The notes below the pieces were generated by a model. It saw nothing but the letters and a program-made list of their open reading frames with translations, was not told the origin of the DNA and did no database searches. Shown piece after piece: positions 8,258 through 15,989 of a stretch of DNA of 36,885 nt. Position 1 is the first letter of the stretch. The number at the start of each line of letters is the position of its first letter. A program made the position numbers and the translations under genes. The stretch comes from Gammaproteobacteria bacterium (GTDB lineage Bacteria; Pseudomonadota; Gammaproteobacteria; Pseudomonadales; Azotimanducaceae), in contig VXYL01000055.1 in assembly GCA_009846005.1 (NCBI GenBank), positions 1 to 36,885 on the forward strand, in the 5' to 3' direction.

Positions 8258-9363
8258 CGCCGCCCGCCGAAGTTGGCCTCTATGTCCACTTCCCCTGGTG
8301 CGTGCGCAAGTGCCCCTATTGCGATTTCAACTCGCATCCGCTGAAGGAACCGCTACGCGAGAGGGAGTATCGCGAGGCGCTGCTCGACGATTTCGAACGG
8401 GAACTCGAACGATTCGGCGAGCGACGCATCACCACCGTGTATTTCGGGGGCGGCACGCCCAGCCTGTTCTCGCCGGAGACTTTTCGAGCGCTGCTCCGTC
8501 GCCTGCCCGGTGTCCACGAGGCTACGATCGAGGCCAATCCCGGAACGATCGAGCGCGGCGACTTCGCCGACTATCGCCGTGCCGGCATCACGCGGGTGTC
8601 CCTCGGGGCGCAGAGTTTCGACGCAGTACGCCTGAATGTTCTCGGTCGGATCCATGGCACCGACGACATTGGCAACGCCGCCCGCGAAGTCAGGTCGGCC
8701 GCTGTCCAGAGCCTGAACATCGACCTCATGTATGCACTGCCGGGGCAAACCGTCGAGGAGGCTCTCGACGACCTGGCGCAAGCAATTCGCCTGGAACCTG
8801 ACCACATCTCCTGGTACCAGCTCACCATTGAACCGAAGACGGAATTCGCCCGCCGGCCTCCGGCCGGGCTACCCGATGCCGATCGTGCCGCGGAAATCGA
8901 AGAAGCCGGCATCGCGTTGCTGGCCGACTATGGCTACAGGCGCTACGAAGTCTCCGCGTTCGCCCGAAACGGCCACGTTTGCGCGCACAACGTCAACTAC
9001 TGGCGGTTCGGCGACTACATGGGCATCGGTGCCGGCGCCCACGGCAAGTTCACGAACGACGAGGGTGAAGTCGTCCGCACCGCCAAGGCGAGCCAGCCAC
9101 GCCTCTACCTCGATGGCAGCGACGGCCATGTCAACAGAGTCTCCCCCGTGGAGCTGCCAGGGGAGTTCATGATGAACGCGCTACGGCTTGTGGAAGGCGT
9201 CGAACCAGAGCTATTCGAGGCGCGGACGGGGTTGGGACTCGATGACCTTGCGGACAAGGTAGCCGAGTTGGTGGATTGGGGTCTTATGCACCCCGGCCGG
9301 CTGGCGTTGACGACAACCGGGTTTCGCCAACTGAACAGCGTGGTGTTGCGGTTTTTGCTTTGA
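8254..9363 (+). CDS. hemW: Radical SAM protein HemW (HemN-like)
   Basis: HemW family, 369 aa: radical-SAM protein thought to be a heme chaperone, formerly called coproporphyrinogen oxidase-like. The 4Fe-4S cluster motif is Cys16-x3-Cys20-x2-Cys23 (PWCVRKCPYCDF). Also present: VYFGGGTPSLF, TIEANPGTI, RVSLGAQSF, LNIDLMYALPGQT, SWYQLTIEPKTEF, YEVSAFAR and the C-terminal HemN domain with GIGAGAH. ATG 8254 overlaps the rdgB stop. The longer upstream open frame is rdgB read in another frame. Confidence 0.95.
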   Translation: MTPPAEVGLYVHFPWCVRKCPYCDFNSHPLKEPLREREYREALLDDFERELERFGERRITTVYFGGGTPSLFSPETFRALLRRLPGVHEATIEANPGTIERGDFADYRRAGITRVSLGAQSFDAVRLNVLGRIHGTDDIGNAAREVRSAAVQSLNIDLMYALPGQTVEEALDDLAQAIRLEPDHISWYQLTIEPKTEFARRPPAGLPDADRAAEIEEAGIALLADYGYRRYEVSAFARNGHVCAHNVNYWRFGDYMGIGAGAHGKFTNDEGEVVRTAKASQPRLYLDGSDGHVNRVSPVELPGEFMMNALRLVEGVEPELFEARTGLGLDDLADKVAELVDWGLMHPGRLALTTTGFRQLNSVVLRFLL

Positions 9364-9372
9364 CCCACACTC

Positions 9373-9399
9373 AGCCGCCACCACTTGCGGCTTCTTGTT
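9373..9399 (+). terminator. Weak terminator-like hairpin after hemW
   Basis: AGCCGC (9373-9378) and GCGGCT (9387-9392) pair around an 8-nt loop and are followed by TCTTGTT. It lies in the 119-bp gap between convergent hemW and trmB. The short stem and broken T-tract make this tentative. Confidence 0.3.
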
Positions 9400-9482
9400 G
9401 AATATCGTCGTCCGTCCAACGGCTAGTCGACAATCGTTGCCGGAACAACCCGCTACTCAAGCCCAACCAAGCGAGCCGGGCG

Positions 9483-10154
9483 CTACGCTACGCGCCGATA
9501 CGTAAGATCCACGACGCGACGGCCACCGGCGCGTCCCTTGGCCTCGAAAGCGGTGACGGGTCGTTCGACACGCGCGGACACACCGCCTTCCAATCCCGGT
9601 ACCGCCCGAAGCACGTCGACCATCTGCGCCGCGTAGTCCGCCCAGTCCGTCGCCAAGTGCAGCGTTCCACCAACCACGAGGCATGCGGCGACCGCCTCCG
9701 CGAACGCAGCATTGACTAGACGTCGCTTGTGATGCCGTTTCTTCGGCCACGGGTCCGGGAAGAATGCGCTGACGCGACGTGCGGTGCCGGGTTCGAGCCG
9801 ATGCAGAAAGTCCAAAACCTCCGCGTCCGCGATACGGACGTTGTCGAGGCCGTCCCGTTCGCAGGCGAGCATGAGGGCACCGAACCCGGGCCGGTAGATG
9901 TTGACGCCCAGGCAGTTCCAAGTCGGATGGGATTTGGCGAGATCCGCCACCGCGGCACCGTTGCCGAAACAGGTCTCGATGGCCAACGGGCCGTCACGAC
10001 CGAAAACCTCCCGCCAGAAGTCTGCGCCAATCCCTGTGTCGGGTAGATCGACCAGATAGCGATCGGTCAACTCGTCGAGTGCGCGCGCCTGCGCAGCCGT
10101 CAGTCGTCCTCGGCGACGAAGATAGGCGTGCTGCGGCGCGGCTGCCCGGCTCAA
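9483..10154 (-). CDS. trmB: tRNA (guanine-N7-)-methyltransferase TrmB
   Basis: SAM-dependent enzyme (223 aa) making m7G46 in tRNA. N-terminal [17 protein letters not shown], motif I Glu60 in [10 protein letters not shown]110 in IADAEV, and the signature [16 protein letters not shown] with Asp134, then [10 protein letters not shown]. The family motif GIEVHxPGVG reads [10 protein letters not shown] here, so the usual SAM-ribose Glu is Asn85. Start TTG 10154 overlaps the rpoH stop as TTGA; the conserved N-terminal region needs a start this far upstream, so coupled reinitiation from rpoH is likely. Confidence 0.94.
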   Translation of the reverse strand: MSRAAAPQHAYLRRRGRLTAAQARALDELTDRYLVDLPDTGIGADFWREVFGRDGPLAIETCFGNGAAVADLAKSHPTWNCLGVNIYRPGFGALMLACERDGLDNVRIADAEVLDFLHRLEPGTARRVSAFFPDPWPKKRHHKRRLVNAAFAEAVAACLVVGGTLHLATDWADYAAQMVDVLRAVPGLEGGVSARVERPVTAFEAKGRAGGRRVVDLTYRRVA

Positions 10155-11017
10155 GCCGCTTCGGCGACCTCCATGTGCTTGCGGAGTTTCTTCATCGCGC
10201 TCTGCTCGAGTTGGCGGATGCGCTCCGCCGAAACGCCGTAGCGGTGCGCGAGTTCGGTCAAGGTTTCCTTGTCGTCGCGCAGCCAGCGCGACTCGAGAAT
10301 GTCCCGGCTGCGTCCGTCCAAGGTCTTGATGGCATCCGCGAGGTGCTTCGAAGCAGCCTTTGAGGCATCTTCCTCGACGACGATGTCGGCGGGATTGGAT
10401 GTCGTGTCTTCGAGATAGAGCGCAGGGGCCGGCGGCGCTTCGTCGGCATCGTCGTTCGGATAGCCGTCGAAGGCCAAATCCCGGGACGACAGGCGACCCT
10501 CCATTTGCGTTACCGTTGCCGCCGGTACGCCGAGGTCATGCGCAATGGCCCGGGTCTCGGCATCGTTCAACCAGCCAAGCTTGTTCTTCCTGCTGCGCAG
10601 GTTGAAGAAGAGCTTGCGCTGCGCCTTGGTGGTCGCGACCTTGACGATGCGCCAGTTGCGGAGAATGAACTCGTGCATCTCGGCACGGATCCAGTGCACC
10701 GCGAAGGACACCAGGCGGACGCCGACCTCGGGGTCGAACCGGCGCACGGCCTTCATGAGACCGATGTTGCCTTCCTGGATGAGATCGGCCTGGGATAGTC
10801 CATAGCCCGCGTAGCTACGGGCGAGATGCACGACGAAGCGCATATGGCAGAGCACGAGTTCCCTTGCCGCCTCGAGGTCTTGTTCGTAGTAGAAACGTTC
10901 CGCGAGGGCTCGTTCATCCTCGGCGCTCAATACCGGGAACGCGTTGATGGTCTGGATATAGGCTTCCAAGTCGCGGCCCGGCGACAGGCTCGCTAGGGAA
11001 AGTACCTTGGTGCTCAT
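10151..11017 (-). CDS. rpoH: RNA polymerase heat-shock sigma factor RpoH (sigma-32)
   Basis: Alternative sigma factor (288 aa) directing RNA polymerase to heat-shock promoters. Region 2 is visible at [20 protein letters not shown] with [20 protein letters not shown], the RpoH box at 133-141 (QRKLFFNLR), and region 4 with [20 protein letters not shown]. The RpoH box separates it from RpoD and RpoS. ATG 11017 is preceded by GGAGGGA. It lies next to ftsEX as in E. coli and Pseudomonas, but 181 bp of non-coding DNA with a CIRCE operator precedes it. The stop overlaps the trmB start. Confidence 0.97.
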   Translation of the reverse strand: MSTKVLSLASLSPGRDLEAYIQTINAFPVLSAEDERALAERFYYEQDLEAARELVLCHMRFVVHLARSYAGYGLSQADLIQEGNIGLMKAVRRFDPEVGVRLVSFAVHWIRAEMHEFILRNWRIVKVATTKAQRKLFFNLRSRKNKLGWLNDAETRAIAHDLGVPAATVTQMEGRLSSRDLAFDGYPNDDADEAPPAPALYLEDTTSNPADIVVEEDASKAASKHLADAIKTLDGRSRDILESRWLRDDKETLTELAHRYGVSAERIRQLEQSAMKKLRKHMEVAEAA

Positions 11018-11092
11018 ATCGTCCCTCCGCTACCTTGTGCGTCTGCCCGTCAAGCGTGGCAAGAACGCTACCGTTGGTAACACTTAGACCCG

Positions 11093-11122
11093 ATCTTAGC
11101 ACTCTTGTTCCGAGAGTGCTAA
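11093..11122 (-). promoter_or_regulatory. CIRCE operator overlapping a candidate rpoH promoter
   Basis: Bases 11096-11122 read TTAGCACTC-N9-GAGTGCTAA, a perfect 9-9-9 inverted repeat identical in design to CIRCE, the operator of the HrcA heat-shock repressor. On the minus strand, TTAGCA (11117-11122) and TAAGAT (11093-11098) are 18 bases apart and could be the -35 and -10, so HrcA binding would cover the promoter. It lies 79 bp upstream of the rpoH ATG. ftsX ends upstream on the same strand, so rpoH is the only gene start it can serve. Confidence 0.85.
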
Positions 11123-11198
11123 CAGGAGATCCCGGTCTCCGATGCCGGCTCCAGCAACTTAAGCGATGCCAAACGCGTCGTGCCGGCGGCCGCCCGCA

Positions 11199-12149
11199 CT
11201 ACGCCAAACCCATGCGGTCAAGCCGTTGGCGCGAAGCAGCAGCCGCCCCAAGAACGCCCAAAACAGCACCGGCCGCCAGCAGCATCACATGAAAGATGGG
11301 GTCGAAACCGGCGAGTTCCAAGTCCCTGCCGTAGCTGGCGAACAGCCGCACGAGCGGCCCTTCGAGGAGCAGCAACAACCCCGAGACCGCCATCGCGGCA
11401 ATCACCGCGCCACCCAACCCGTAGACCGCCCCAAGGTACAGGAACGGTCGCCGCACGTATGCCCTGCCTGCGCCGACCAGCGTGAGCACCTTGACTTCCT
11501 CCAAGCGCGATTCAATCGCCAAGCGAACCGTCGCACCGGAGGTCAGGACTGCGCCAAGTCCGAGGATCGCCGCCAGCGACCAATACAGGCGGATCACGAT
11601 CTCGCGAACCGCCCCAAGCCGTTCGAGCCAACTCCGCTCCACGACGACATCCGCGACGCCGTTCGCCCCGGCTGCTTCCTCGGCAAGCCTTGCCACGCCG
11701 TCCGTCGATACCGTGGCATTGACCGTGGCGCGAACGCTGGCCGGCAACGGATTGTCCTCCAAGAGCCCCAGGGCATCGCCAATACCCGACAACTCCCGGA
11801 ACTCCGCAAGGGCTTCGTCGGGCGTCATGAGCCAGACGCGTTCGACGCCATCCATGGCTTGAAGGCGCTTGGCGAGGGTCTGCGGCTCATTGAGCGGCAC
11901 GCCGGGTTTGTAATATACCGAGAAGCCGAGATTCTCGCGCCATTGGCCAGCCGCCTGGCCGAGGTTCGCCTCCAGGAGGTAGAGGGCGGCGGGCACCGCC
12001 AAGGCGACTCCGATGGTCAGCCAGACCCATAGCGTCGTCGCGAACCGTCCCGTTACGTAGCTCAGGGTGTCTCCGACGACCCGCCCATGGTCGCGCCAAT
12101 ACGCACTCCACGGCCGGGACTCCGCCTGCCAGATCCGTACCCTAGCCAT
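11199..12149 (-). CDS. ftsX: Cell division protein FtsX
   Basis: Integral-membrane partner of FtsE (316 aa) that controls septal peptidoglycan hydrolysis through periplasmic activators. A cytoplasmic N-terminus precedes the first membrane helix (about 31-55, ATTLWVWLTIGVALAVPAAL). A periplasmic domain (about 60-180) contains LAEFRELSGIGDALGLLEDN. Three further helices lie in the C-terminal third, around LYWSLAAILGLGAVLTSGAT, YLGAVYGLGGAVIAAM and the final LLAAGAVLGVLGA. ATG 12149 overlaps the ftsE end by 8 bases; the same frame continues open inside ftsE but that part is not FtsX-like. Confidence 0.94.
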   Translation of the reverse strand: MARVRIWQAESRPWSAYWRDHGRVVGDTLSYVTGRFATTLWVWLTIGVALAVPAALYLLEANLGQAAGQWRENLGFSVYYKPGVPLNEPQTLAKRLQAMDGVERVWLMTPDEALAEFRELSGIGDALGLLEDNPLPASVRATVNATVSTDGVARLAEEAAGANGVADVVVERSWLERLGAVREIVIRLYWSLAAILGLGAVLTSGATVRLAIESRLEEVKVLTLVGAGRAYVRRPFLYLGAVYGLGGAVIAAMAVSGLLLLLEGPLVRLFASYGRDLELAGFDPIFHVMLLAAGAVLGVLGAAAASRQRLDRMGLA

Positions 12150-12822
12150 CGGCGCTCGTCCCCCCCTGCCCGACGATCCGGCCGTGGTCCAACTCCACCA
12201 CACGGCTGCCCATCGTGCCGACCAGTTCGGTGTCGTGGCTAGCGACGACGACGGTGACGCCGACATCGTGAAAACGACGGAACAGCCGAATGATGGTTCT
12301 CGACAACGTCGGGTCGAGATTGCCGGTGGGCTCGTCCGCCAGCAGGATCTTGGGGCGATTGACGACCGCGCGAGCAATCACGACCCGTTGGCGTTCCCCT
12401 GCGGAGAGCTGCGCCGGAAGAAGCCGCGCCTTGGCAAGAAGGTCAACGCTCCCGAGCGCCGCCCGAACGCGTCGCGCCATGTCCCGTGCCCTCGTCCCCG
12501 CCACGTGGAGCGGCAGCGCGACGTTGTCGAAGATACTGCGCCCGTCCAGCAGTTGTCCGTCTTGGAATACGACACCGAGATGCCGCCGATAGACCGGCAG
12601 ATGCCGGCGCTTTATTCCCGCGATGTCGACGTCGTTGACGAGGACGCTGCCGCGGGTTGGCGAATCCAACCGCAGAAGGAGGTTCAGAAACGTCGTCTTT
12701 CCCGCTCCCGAATGCCCGGTGAGGAAAGTCATCGACCCGGTCGGGATCGCGATCGATACATCCGAGAGCGCCTCCGTGCCGTTTTCGAAGCGCTTCACGA
12801 CGTGGCGGAATTCGATCCCCAT
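12142..12822 (-). CDS. ftsE: Cell division ATP-binding protein FtsE
   Basis: ABC-type ATPase (226 aa) of the FtsEX complex. Walker A GHSGAGKT at 36-43, Q-loop VVFQDGQLL, signature LSAGERQR (usual LSGGE carries Ala here), Walker B ILLADEPTGNLD and switch His in VVVASHDTEL. Length is typical. ATG 12822 lies 16 bases after the ftsY stop, giving the conserved ftsY-ftsE-ftsX order. Confidence 0.96.
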   Translation of the reverse strand: MGIEFRHVVKRFENGTEALSDVSIAIPTGSMTFLTGHSGAGKTTFLNLLLRLDSPTRGSVLVNDVDIAGIKRRHLPVYRRHLGVVFQDGQLLDGRSIFDNVALPLHVAGTRARDMARRVRAALGSVDLLAKARLLPAQLSAGERQRVVIARAVVNRPKILLADEPTGNLDPTLSRTIIRLFRRFHDVGVTVVVASHDTELVGTMGSRVVELDHGRIVGQGGTSADG

Positions 12823-12838
12823 GCCAGAGGCCCGCTTG

Positions 12839-13801
12839 CTAGGCGAGGTCCGCCAGCAGCGCGTTCACGAATCCCTCGGGCTCGAAGTCCTGCAAATCAT
12901 CCTCGCCCTCGCCGACCCCGATGAAACGTACGGGCAATCCGGTCGATGCCGCGATGGCAACGATCACGCCTGCCTTGGCGGTTCCATCGAGCTTGGTGAT
13001 GGCGAGCGACGCCACACCCACGGCGCGGTCGAACTCAGCCACTTGGCTAAGCGCGTTCTGGCCGACGCCGGCGTCGAGCACCAACAGCACTTCATGGGGC
13101 GCCCCCCCCTGCAGGCGACCCATCACGCGCTTGATCTTCCTAAGCTCCTCCATGAGCCCCACCTTGGCCTGGAGCCGACCGGCCGTATCGGCAAGCACGA
13201 CATCCATGTTGCGTGCCCTGGCCGCCTCGATCGCGTCGTAGATCACAGAGGCGCTGTCGGCGCCCTTGCCCTGCGAGACGACAGCCGCGCCGTTGCGTCG
13301 ACCCCAGTCGCTCAACTGCTCAACGGCTGCCGCACGGAACGTGTCCCCCGCCGCCAACAGCACGCCGTGGCCTTGCGCGACGAGGCGTTTCGCGAGCTTG
13401 CCGATGAGCGTTGTCTTGCCCGCGCCATTGACGCCGACCACCAGCACCACGTAGGGACGCTCCGGTCCCACCTCGAACGGTTTCGAAACCGGCGCGAGTA
13501 TCTCGACGAGTTCTCGGGCCAATGCCTCGCGCAGGTGCGCGGCGCTGGCCAGTTCGCGACGGGACACGCCATCCTTGATGGCGTCGATGATTCGCAAAGT
13601 TGCGTCGACACCCACATCCGCCGCCAGCAAGACCGTCTCGAGTTCATCGAGGAGATCCGCATCGATCACCCGCTCGCCGAGAATCAGATCGCCCACACCC
13701 GTGGCAATCCGTTGACGCGTCTTGGCGAGAGAGCCTTTGAGGCGCGCCCACGAGGACGCTTCCTGGTCCAAGGGGTCGAGTTTTCGCTTGCCTTTCAGCA
13801 C
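12839..13801 (-). CDS. ftsY: Signal recognition particle receptor FtsY
   Basis: SRP receptor GTPase (about 320 aa) that docks ribosome-SRP complexes at the membrane. NG domain: helical N part from about residue 20, G1 GVNGAGKT (123-130), DTFRAAAVEQL, ADTAGRLQ, ITKLDGTAKAG and FIGVGEGEDDL. The long acidic A domain of E. coli FtsY is absent, as in many bacteria. GTG 13801 is the most plausible start; TTG just downstream is possible. The open frame continues up to 14377, but that part is antisense to rsmD and not FtsY-like. The start is only nine bases from the divergent rsmD ATG. Confidence 0.93.
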   Translation of the reverse strand: MLKGKRKLDPLDQEASSWARLKGSLAKTRQRIATGVGDLILGERVIDADLLDELETVLLAADVGVDATLRIIDAIKDGVSRRELASAAHLREALARELVEILAPVSKPFEVGPERPYVVLVVGVNGAGKTTLIGKLAKRLVAQGHGVLLAAGDTFRAAAVEQLSDWGRRNGAAVVSQGKGADSASVIYDAIEAARARNMDVVLADTAGRLQAKVGLMEELRKIKRVMGRLQGGAPHEVLLVLDAGVGQNALSQVAEFDRAVGVASLAITKLDGTAKAGVIVAIAASTGLPVRFIGVGEGEDDLQDFEPEGFVNALLADLA

Positions 13802-13810
13802 TATCCGACC

Positions 13811-14383
13811 ATGTCTCGACGACCCGCCAACCGACGCGCCCAAGTCCGCATTATCGGCGGTAAGTGGAGGGGGCGAAAGCTGCAACTCGCCAGTGCATCC
13901 ATCAGACCGACGCCCGACAGAACACGGGTCACCTTGTTCAACTGGCTTAGCGCGGATCTGCCCGGAAGCCTTGTGCTCGATCTCTTTGCAGGCACCGGCG
14001 TGCTCGGTTTCGAGGCCTTGTCCCGAGGCGCCGACCACGCCACTTTCGTTGACAACGACCGTGTCGCGATCGCCTGGCTCCTCCGGCAGCGTACGCGGCT
14101 CGACGCCATCGGCGCTGCCGTCGAACACGCCGACGCCTTGCGGTGGCTGGCGAGCCAATCCGCGGATCGACGATGGGACTTGATCTTCCTCGATCCGCCG
14201 TTTGCATCGCCCTTGCTCGGACCCGCCCTTGGGGCCGCGGCAGGCCATCTGTCTGAAGGCGGCTTCGTCTACGCCGAGGCCGACGATGGGTTCGACTGGG
14301 ACGCCAACGCCGCAGCGGCGGGCCTTCGAATCTGGCGACGCGGAAGTGCGGGTGCCGTTCGCTACGGCTTGCTGCACAGATAG
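13811..14383 (+). CDS. rsmD: 16S rRNA (guanine966-N2)-methyltransferase RsmD
   Basis: SAM-dependent rRNA methyltransferase (190 aa). Family motifs: VRIIGGKWRGRKLQ, RPTPDRTRVTLFNWL, motif I LVLDLFAGTGVLGFEALSRG and catalytic DLIFLDPPF. ATG 13811 gives the standard N-terminus. rsmD divergent from ftsY is a classic gammaproteobacterial arrangement. It is followed by 272 bp of non-coding DNA holding palindromic repeats. Confidence 0.95.
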   Translation: MSRRPANRRAQVRIIGGKWRGRKLQLASASIRPTPDRTRVTLFNWLSADLPGSLVLDLFAGTGVLGFEALSRGADHATFVDNDRVAIAWLLRQRTRLDAIGAAVEHADALRWLASQSADRRWDLIFLDPPFASPLLGPALGAAAGHLSEGGFVYAEADDGFDWDANAAAAGLRIWRRGSAGAVRYGLLHR

Positions 14384-14464
14384 GTCGTGGCCCGTGGGCG
14401 GCGAAGCCCTCGATCGAGGCCGGCATTCGACGCGGCAGCGCCGCAGGGCGACCTAATCGCGCCT

Positions 14465-14508
14465 CAAGGGAGCACGGTCGCCGGTGGCCGGGCGTACCGG
14501 CTCCCTTG
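14465..14508. repeat. Long imperfect hairpin between rsmD and coaD
   Basis: CAAGGGAGC (14465-14473) pairs perfectly with GCTCCCTTG (14500-14508); CGGT/ACCG inside extends the stem past a one-base bulge. No T-tract follows, so it is not an obvious terminator. It sits six bases before a type B palindrome. Confidence 0.6.
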
Positions 14509-14513
14509 GCAAA

Positions 14514-14539
14514 CGGGACGGGACAAGCCCGTCCCCTAC
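14514..14539. repeat. Palindromic repeat type B, copy 1
   Basis: A 26-base block with core GACGGGACAAGCCCGTC, identical base for base to 30752-30777. On the other strand it starts GTAGGGGACGGGCTTG. It lies in the rsmD-coaD gap; the whole gap (14384-14655) holds no gene. Confidence 0.8.
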
Positions 14540-14655
14540 CCGTGTTCCGTGCAAGTCCAAGCCCGGCCCGTGCGAAAAACCGCCAAGCTGCCTTGGTGTT
14601 TGTTCCGTGCGAGGCCATCGCTTAACATCAATTCGCGTTCCCGGCCGGTCTCGAC

Positions 14656-15135
14656 ATGACGAGCGTCGTCTATCCAGGTAGCTTCAATCCGATCACCAAC
14701 GGTCACCGGGACATCGTCGAACGCGCACTGCGACTGTTCGACAAGGTGATCGTCGCCGTCGGCACATCGCCCGACAAGGATCCCGAGACGCACTTGGCTG
14801 AACGGATCGGTCTTTGCCGGATGGCACTAGCCGAATTCGGCGATCGGGTGGAAGTGGAGGGCTTCAACACGCTTCTGGTCGACTATGCGCATAGCAAGAA
14901 CACCCGCTTTGTCGTCCGGGGACTGCGCACCATCTCGGACTTCGACTACGAGTACCAGATGATCGCCATGAACCAGACCCTCGACCCGGATCTCGAGTAC
15001 GTGCTCCTCCCCACATCCCGGCAGTGGTCGTTCCTGTCCTCCTCCCGCGTCCGCGAAATCGCCGGATTGGGGGGCGACATTTCCGAGTTCGTCCACCCCG
15101 CCGTGGCCGCCCACTACCAAAGCACGAACGGCTAG
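14656..15135 (+). CDS. coaD: Phosphopantetheine adenylyltransferase CoaD
   Basis: Fourth step of coenzyme A synthesis: transfers AMP from ATP to 4'-phosphopantetheine. 159 aa, the normal length. N-terminal YPGSFNPITNGHRD carries the nucleotidyltransferase T/SxGH-type motif, followed by VRGLRTISDFDYEYQMIAMN and the C-terminal SFLSSSRVREIA. ATG 14656 follows the repeat-bearing gap. The proximity of coaD to mutM and rpmBG matches E. coli and Pseudomonas. Confidence 0.97.
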   Translation: MTSVVYPGSFNPITNGHRDIVERALRLFDKVIVAVGTSPDKDPETHLAERIGLCRMALAEFGDRVEVEGFNTLLVDYAHSKNTRFVVRGLRTISDFDYEYQMIAMNQTLDPDLEYVLLPTSRQWSFLSSSRVREIAGLGGDISEFVHPAVAAHYQSTNG

Positions 15136-15164
15136 CATCTGCCCGCGTGCCCGGCCCGGCACGC

Positions 15165-15183
15165 CGGGACGGGGCGAGCCCGT
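15165..15183. repeat. Degenerate type B palindrome after coaD
   Basis: Matches the first 19 bases of the type B repeat at 17 positions, then diverges. It lies between the convergent coaD and the outer-membrane-type gene. Confidence 0.45.
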
Positions 15184-15194
15184 ACGGGGATCGT

Positions 15195-15893
15195 TCAGCA
15201 GCCGAGCAACGCGCAGTGATCCACCCGGTACAGCAAGGTCGCCCGGACCTCGAGTGCGCCGGGTTCGACGTCCAGGCTGACGCCTTGATCCCGGTATGCG
15301 CGCTCCTCGTAGTAGGCGTAGTTCGCGCGGACCTGCAGCGTCGCCGACGCGCCCAGATCGAACTCGACCCCAGCGCCGAACTTCAACCCGAAGTGCTTGC
15401 TCTCGTCGCCACCGGACAAGCCGAGGTCCGGCAGCACCACGCCGATTTCGCCCTTGGCGTAGGTCGCGCCCACGCTCCCGAAGACCGTGAGATCCCCAAC
15501 GCCTCCGAAGGCGGCCGTCTCGCCTAGGTTGAACCCGGCGAGCCAAGCCACGTCGGTCACCCAGGCGGTTTCCGCGACCACGTTGACGGGTGTTCCCAGC
15601 AGCGTCAGCCGCTCCATGCCAGAGCCGCTCTCCATGCCGAGCGACGCTTCGACCCCCACGTAGAAGCTGCCGTCGTCGCCGTCGCCGGAGCGGAGAATGT
15701 ACTGGCCCACGACCCCGAAGGAAGGCTCGGCGTCCGGTTCCACGCTGGTGGACTCACCAAGCGCAGCCACGCCCACGTCGAAGGACCAACCGGGCAGGCC
15801 GGCCTGCGCGCCGATGCGGAATTCGTCACCCAGGCTCACCTGCGCACAAAGAACACCCAACACGGCCATCGCCACGGTTTGCTTGTGTATCAC
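15195..15893 (-). CDS. Putative outer-membrane beta-barrel protein
   Basis: Exported protein of about 232 aa, no precise family recognised. GTG 15893, preceded by GGGGGA, gives a clean signal peptide (about 1-22, KQTVAMAVLGVLCAQVSLG then DEF). The rest alternates polar and hydrophobic residues with many Gly and aromatic residues, as in small beta-barrels (GSFYVGVEASLG, TVFGSVGATYAKGEIG, HFGLKFGAGVEFDLG, LQVRANYAYYEER). It ends in Cys rather than the usual terminal Phe. Probably an OmpA-like or porin-like barrel; ligand unknown. It is read convergently to coaD, and mutM ends 96 bases upstream of its start. Confidence 0.6.
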   Translation of the reverse strand: MIHKQTVAMAVLGVLCAQVSLGDEFRIGAQAGLPGWSFDVGVAALGESTSVEPDAEPSFGVVGQYILRSGDGDDGSFYVGVEASLGMESGSGMERLTLLGTPVNVVAETAWVTDVAWLAGFNLGETAAFGGVGDLTVFGSVGATYAKGEIGVVLPDLGLSGGDESKHFGLKFGAGVEFDLGASATLQVRANYAYYEERAYRDQGVSLDVEPGALEVRATLLYRVDHCALLGC

Positions 15894-15989
15894 TTGATCC
15901 CCCAAAAACACCCGCGTTCTAAACCCCTGACGGTCGCTAGGCCAAGGTCCAAACACGCACTATAGCGCAGCACCCGCTCGTCAGCTTGC

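Noticed and set aside
9483-10154. trmB as a broken gene because it lacks an ATG
   Set aside because: The TTG start overlaps the rpoH stop and the full family length and motifs are present.
11018-11095. Possible RNA thermometer (ROSE-like) in the rpoH leader
   Set aside because: No clear U(U/C)GCU-type anti-Shine-Dalgarno or strong hairpin covering the GGAGGGA site was seen.
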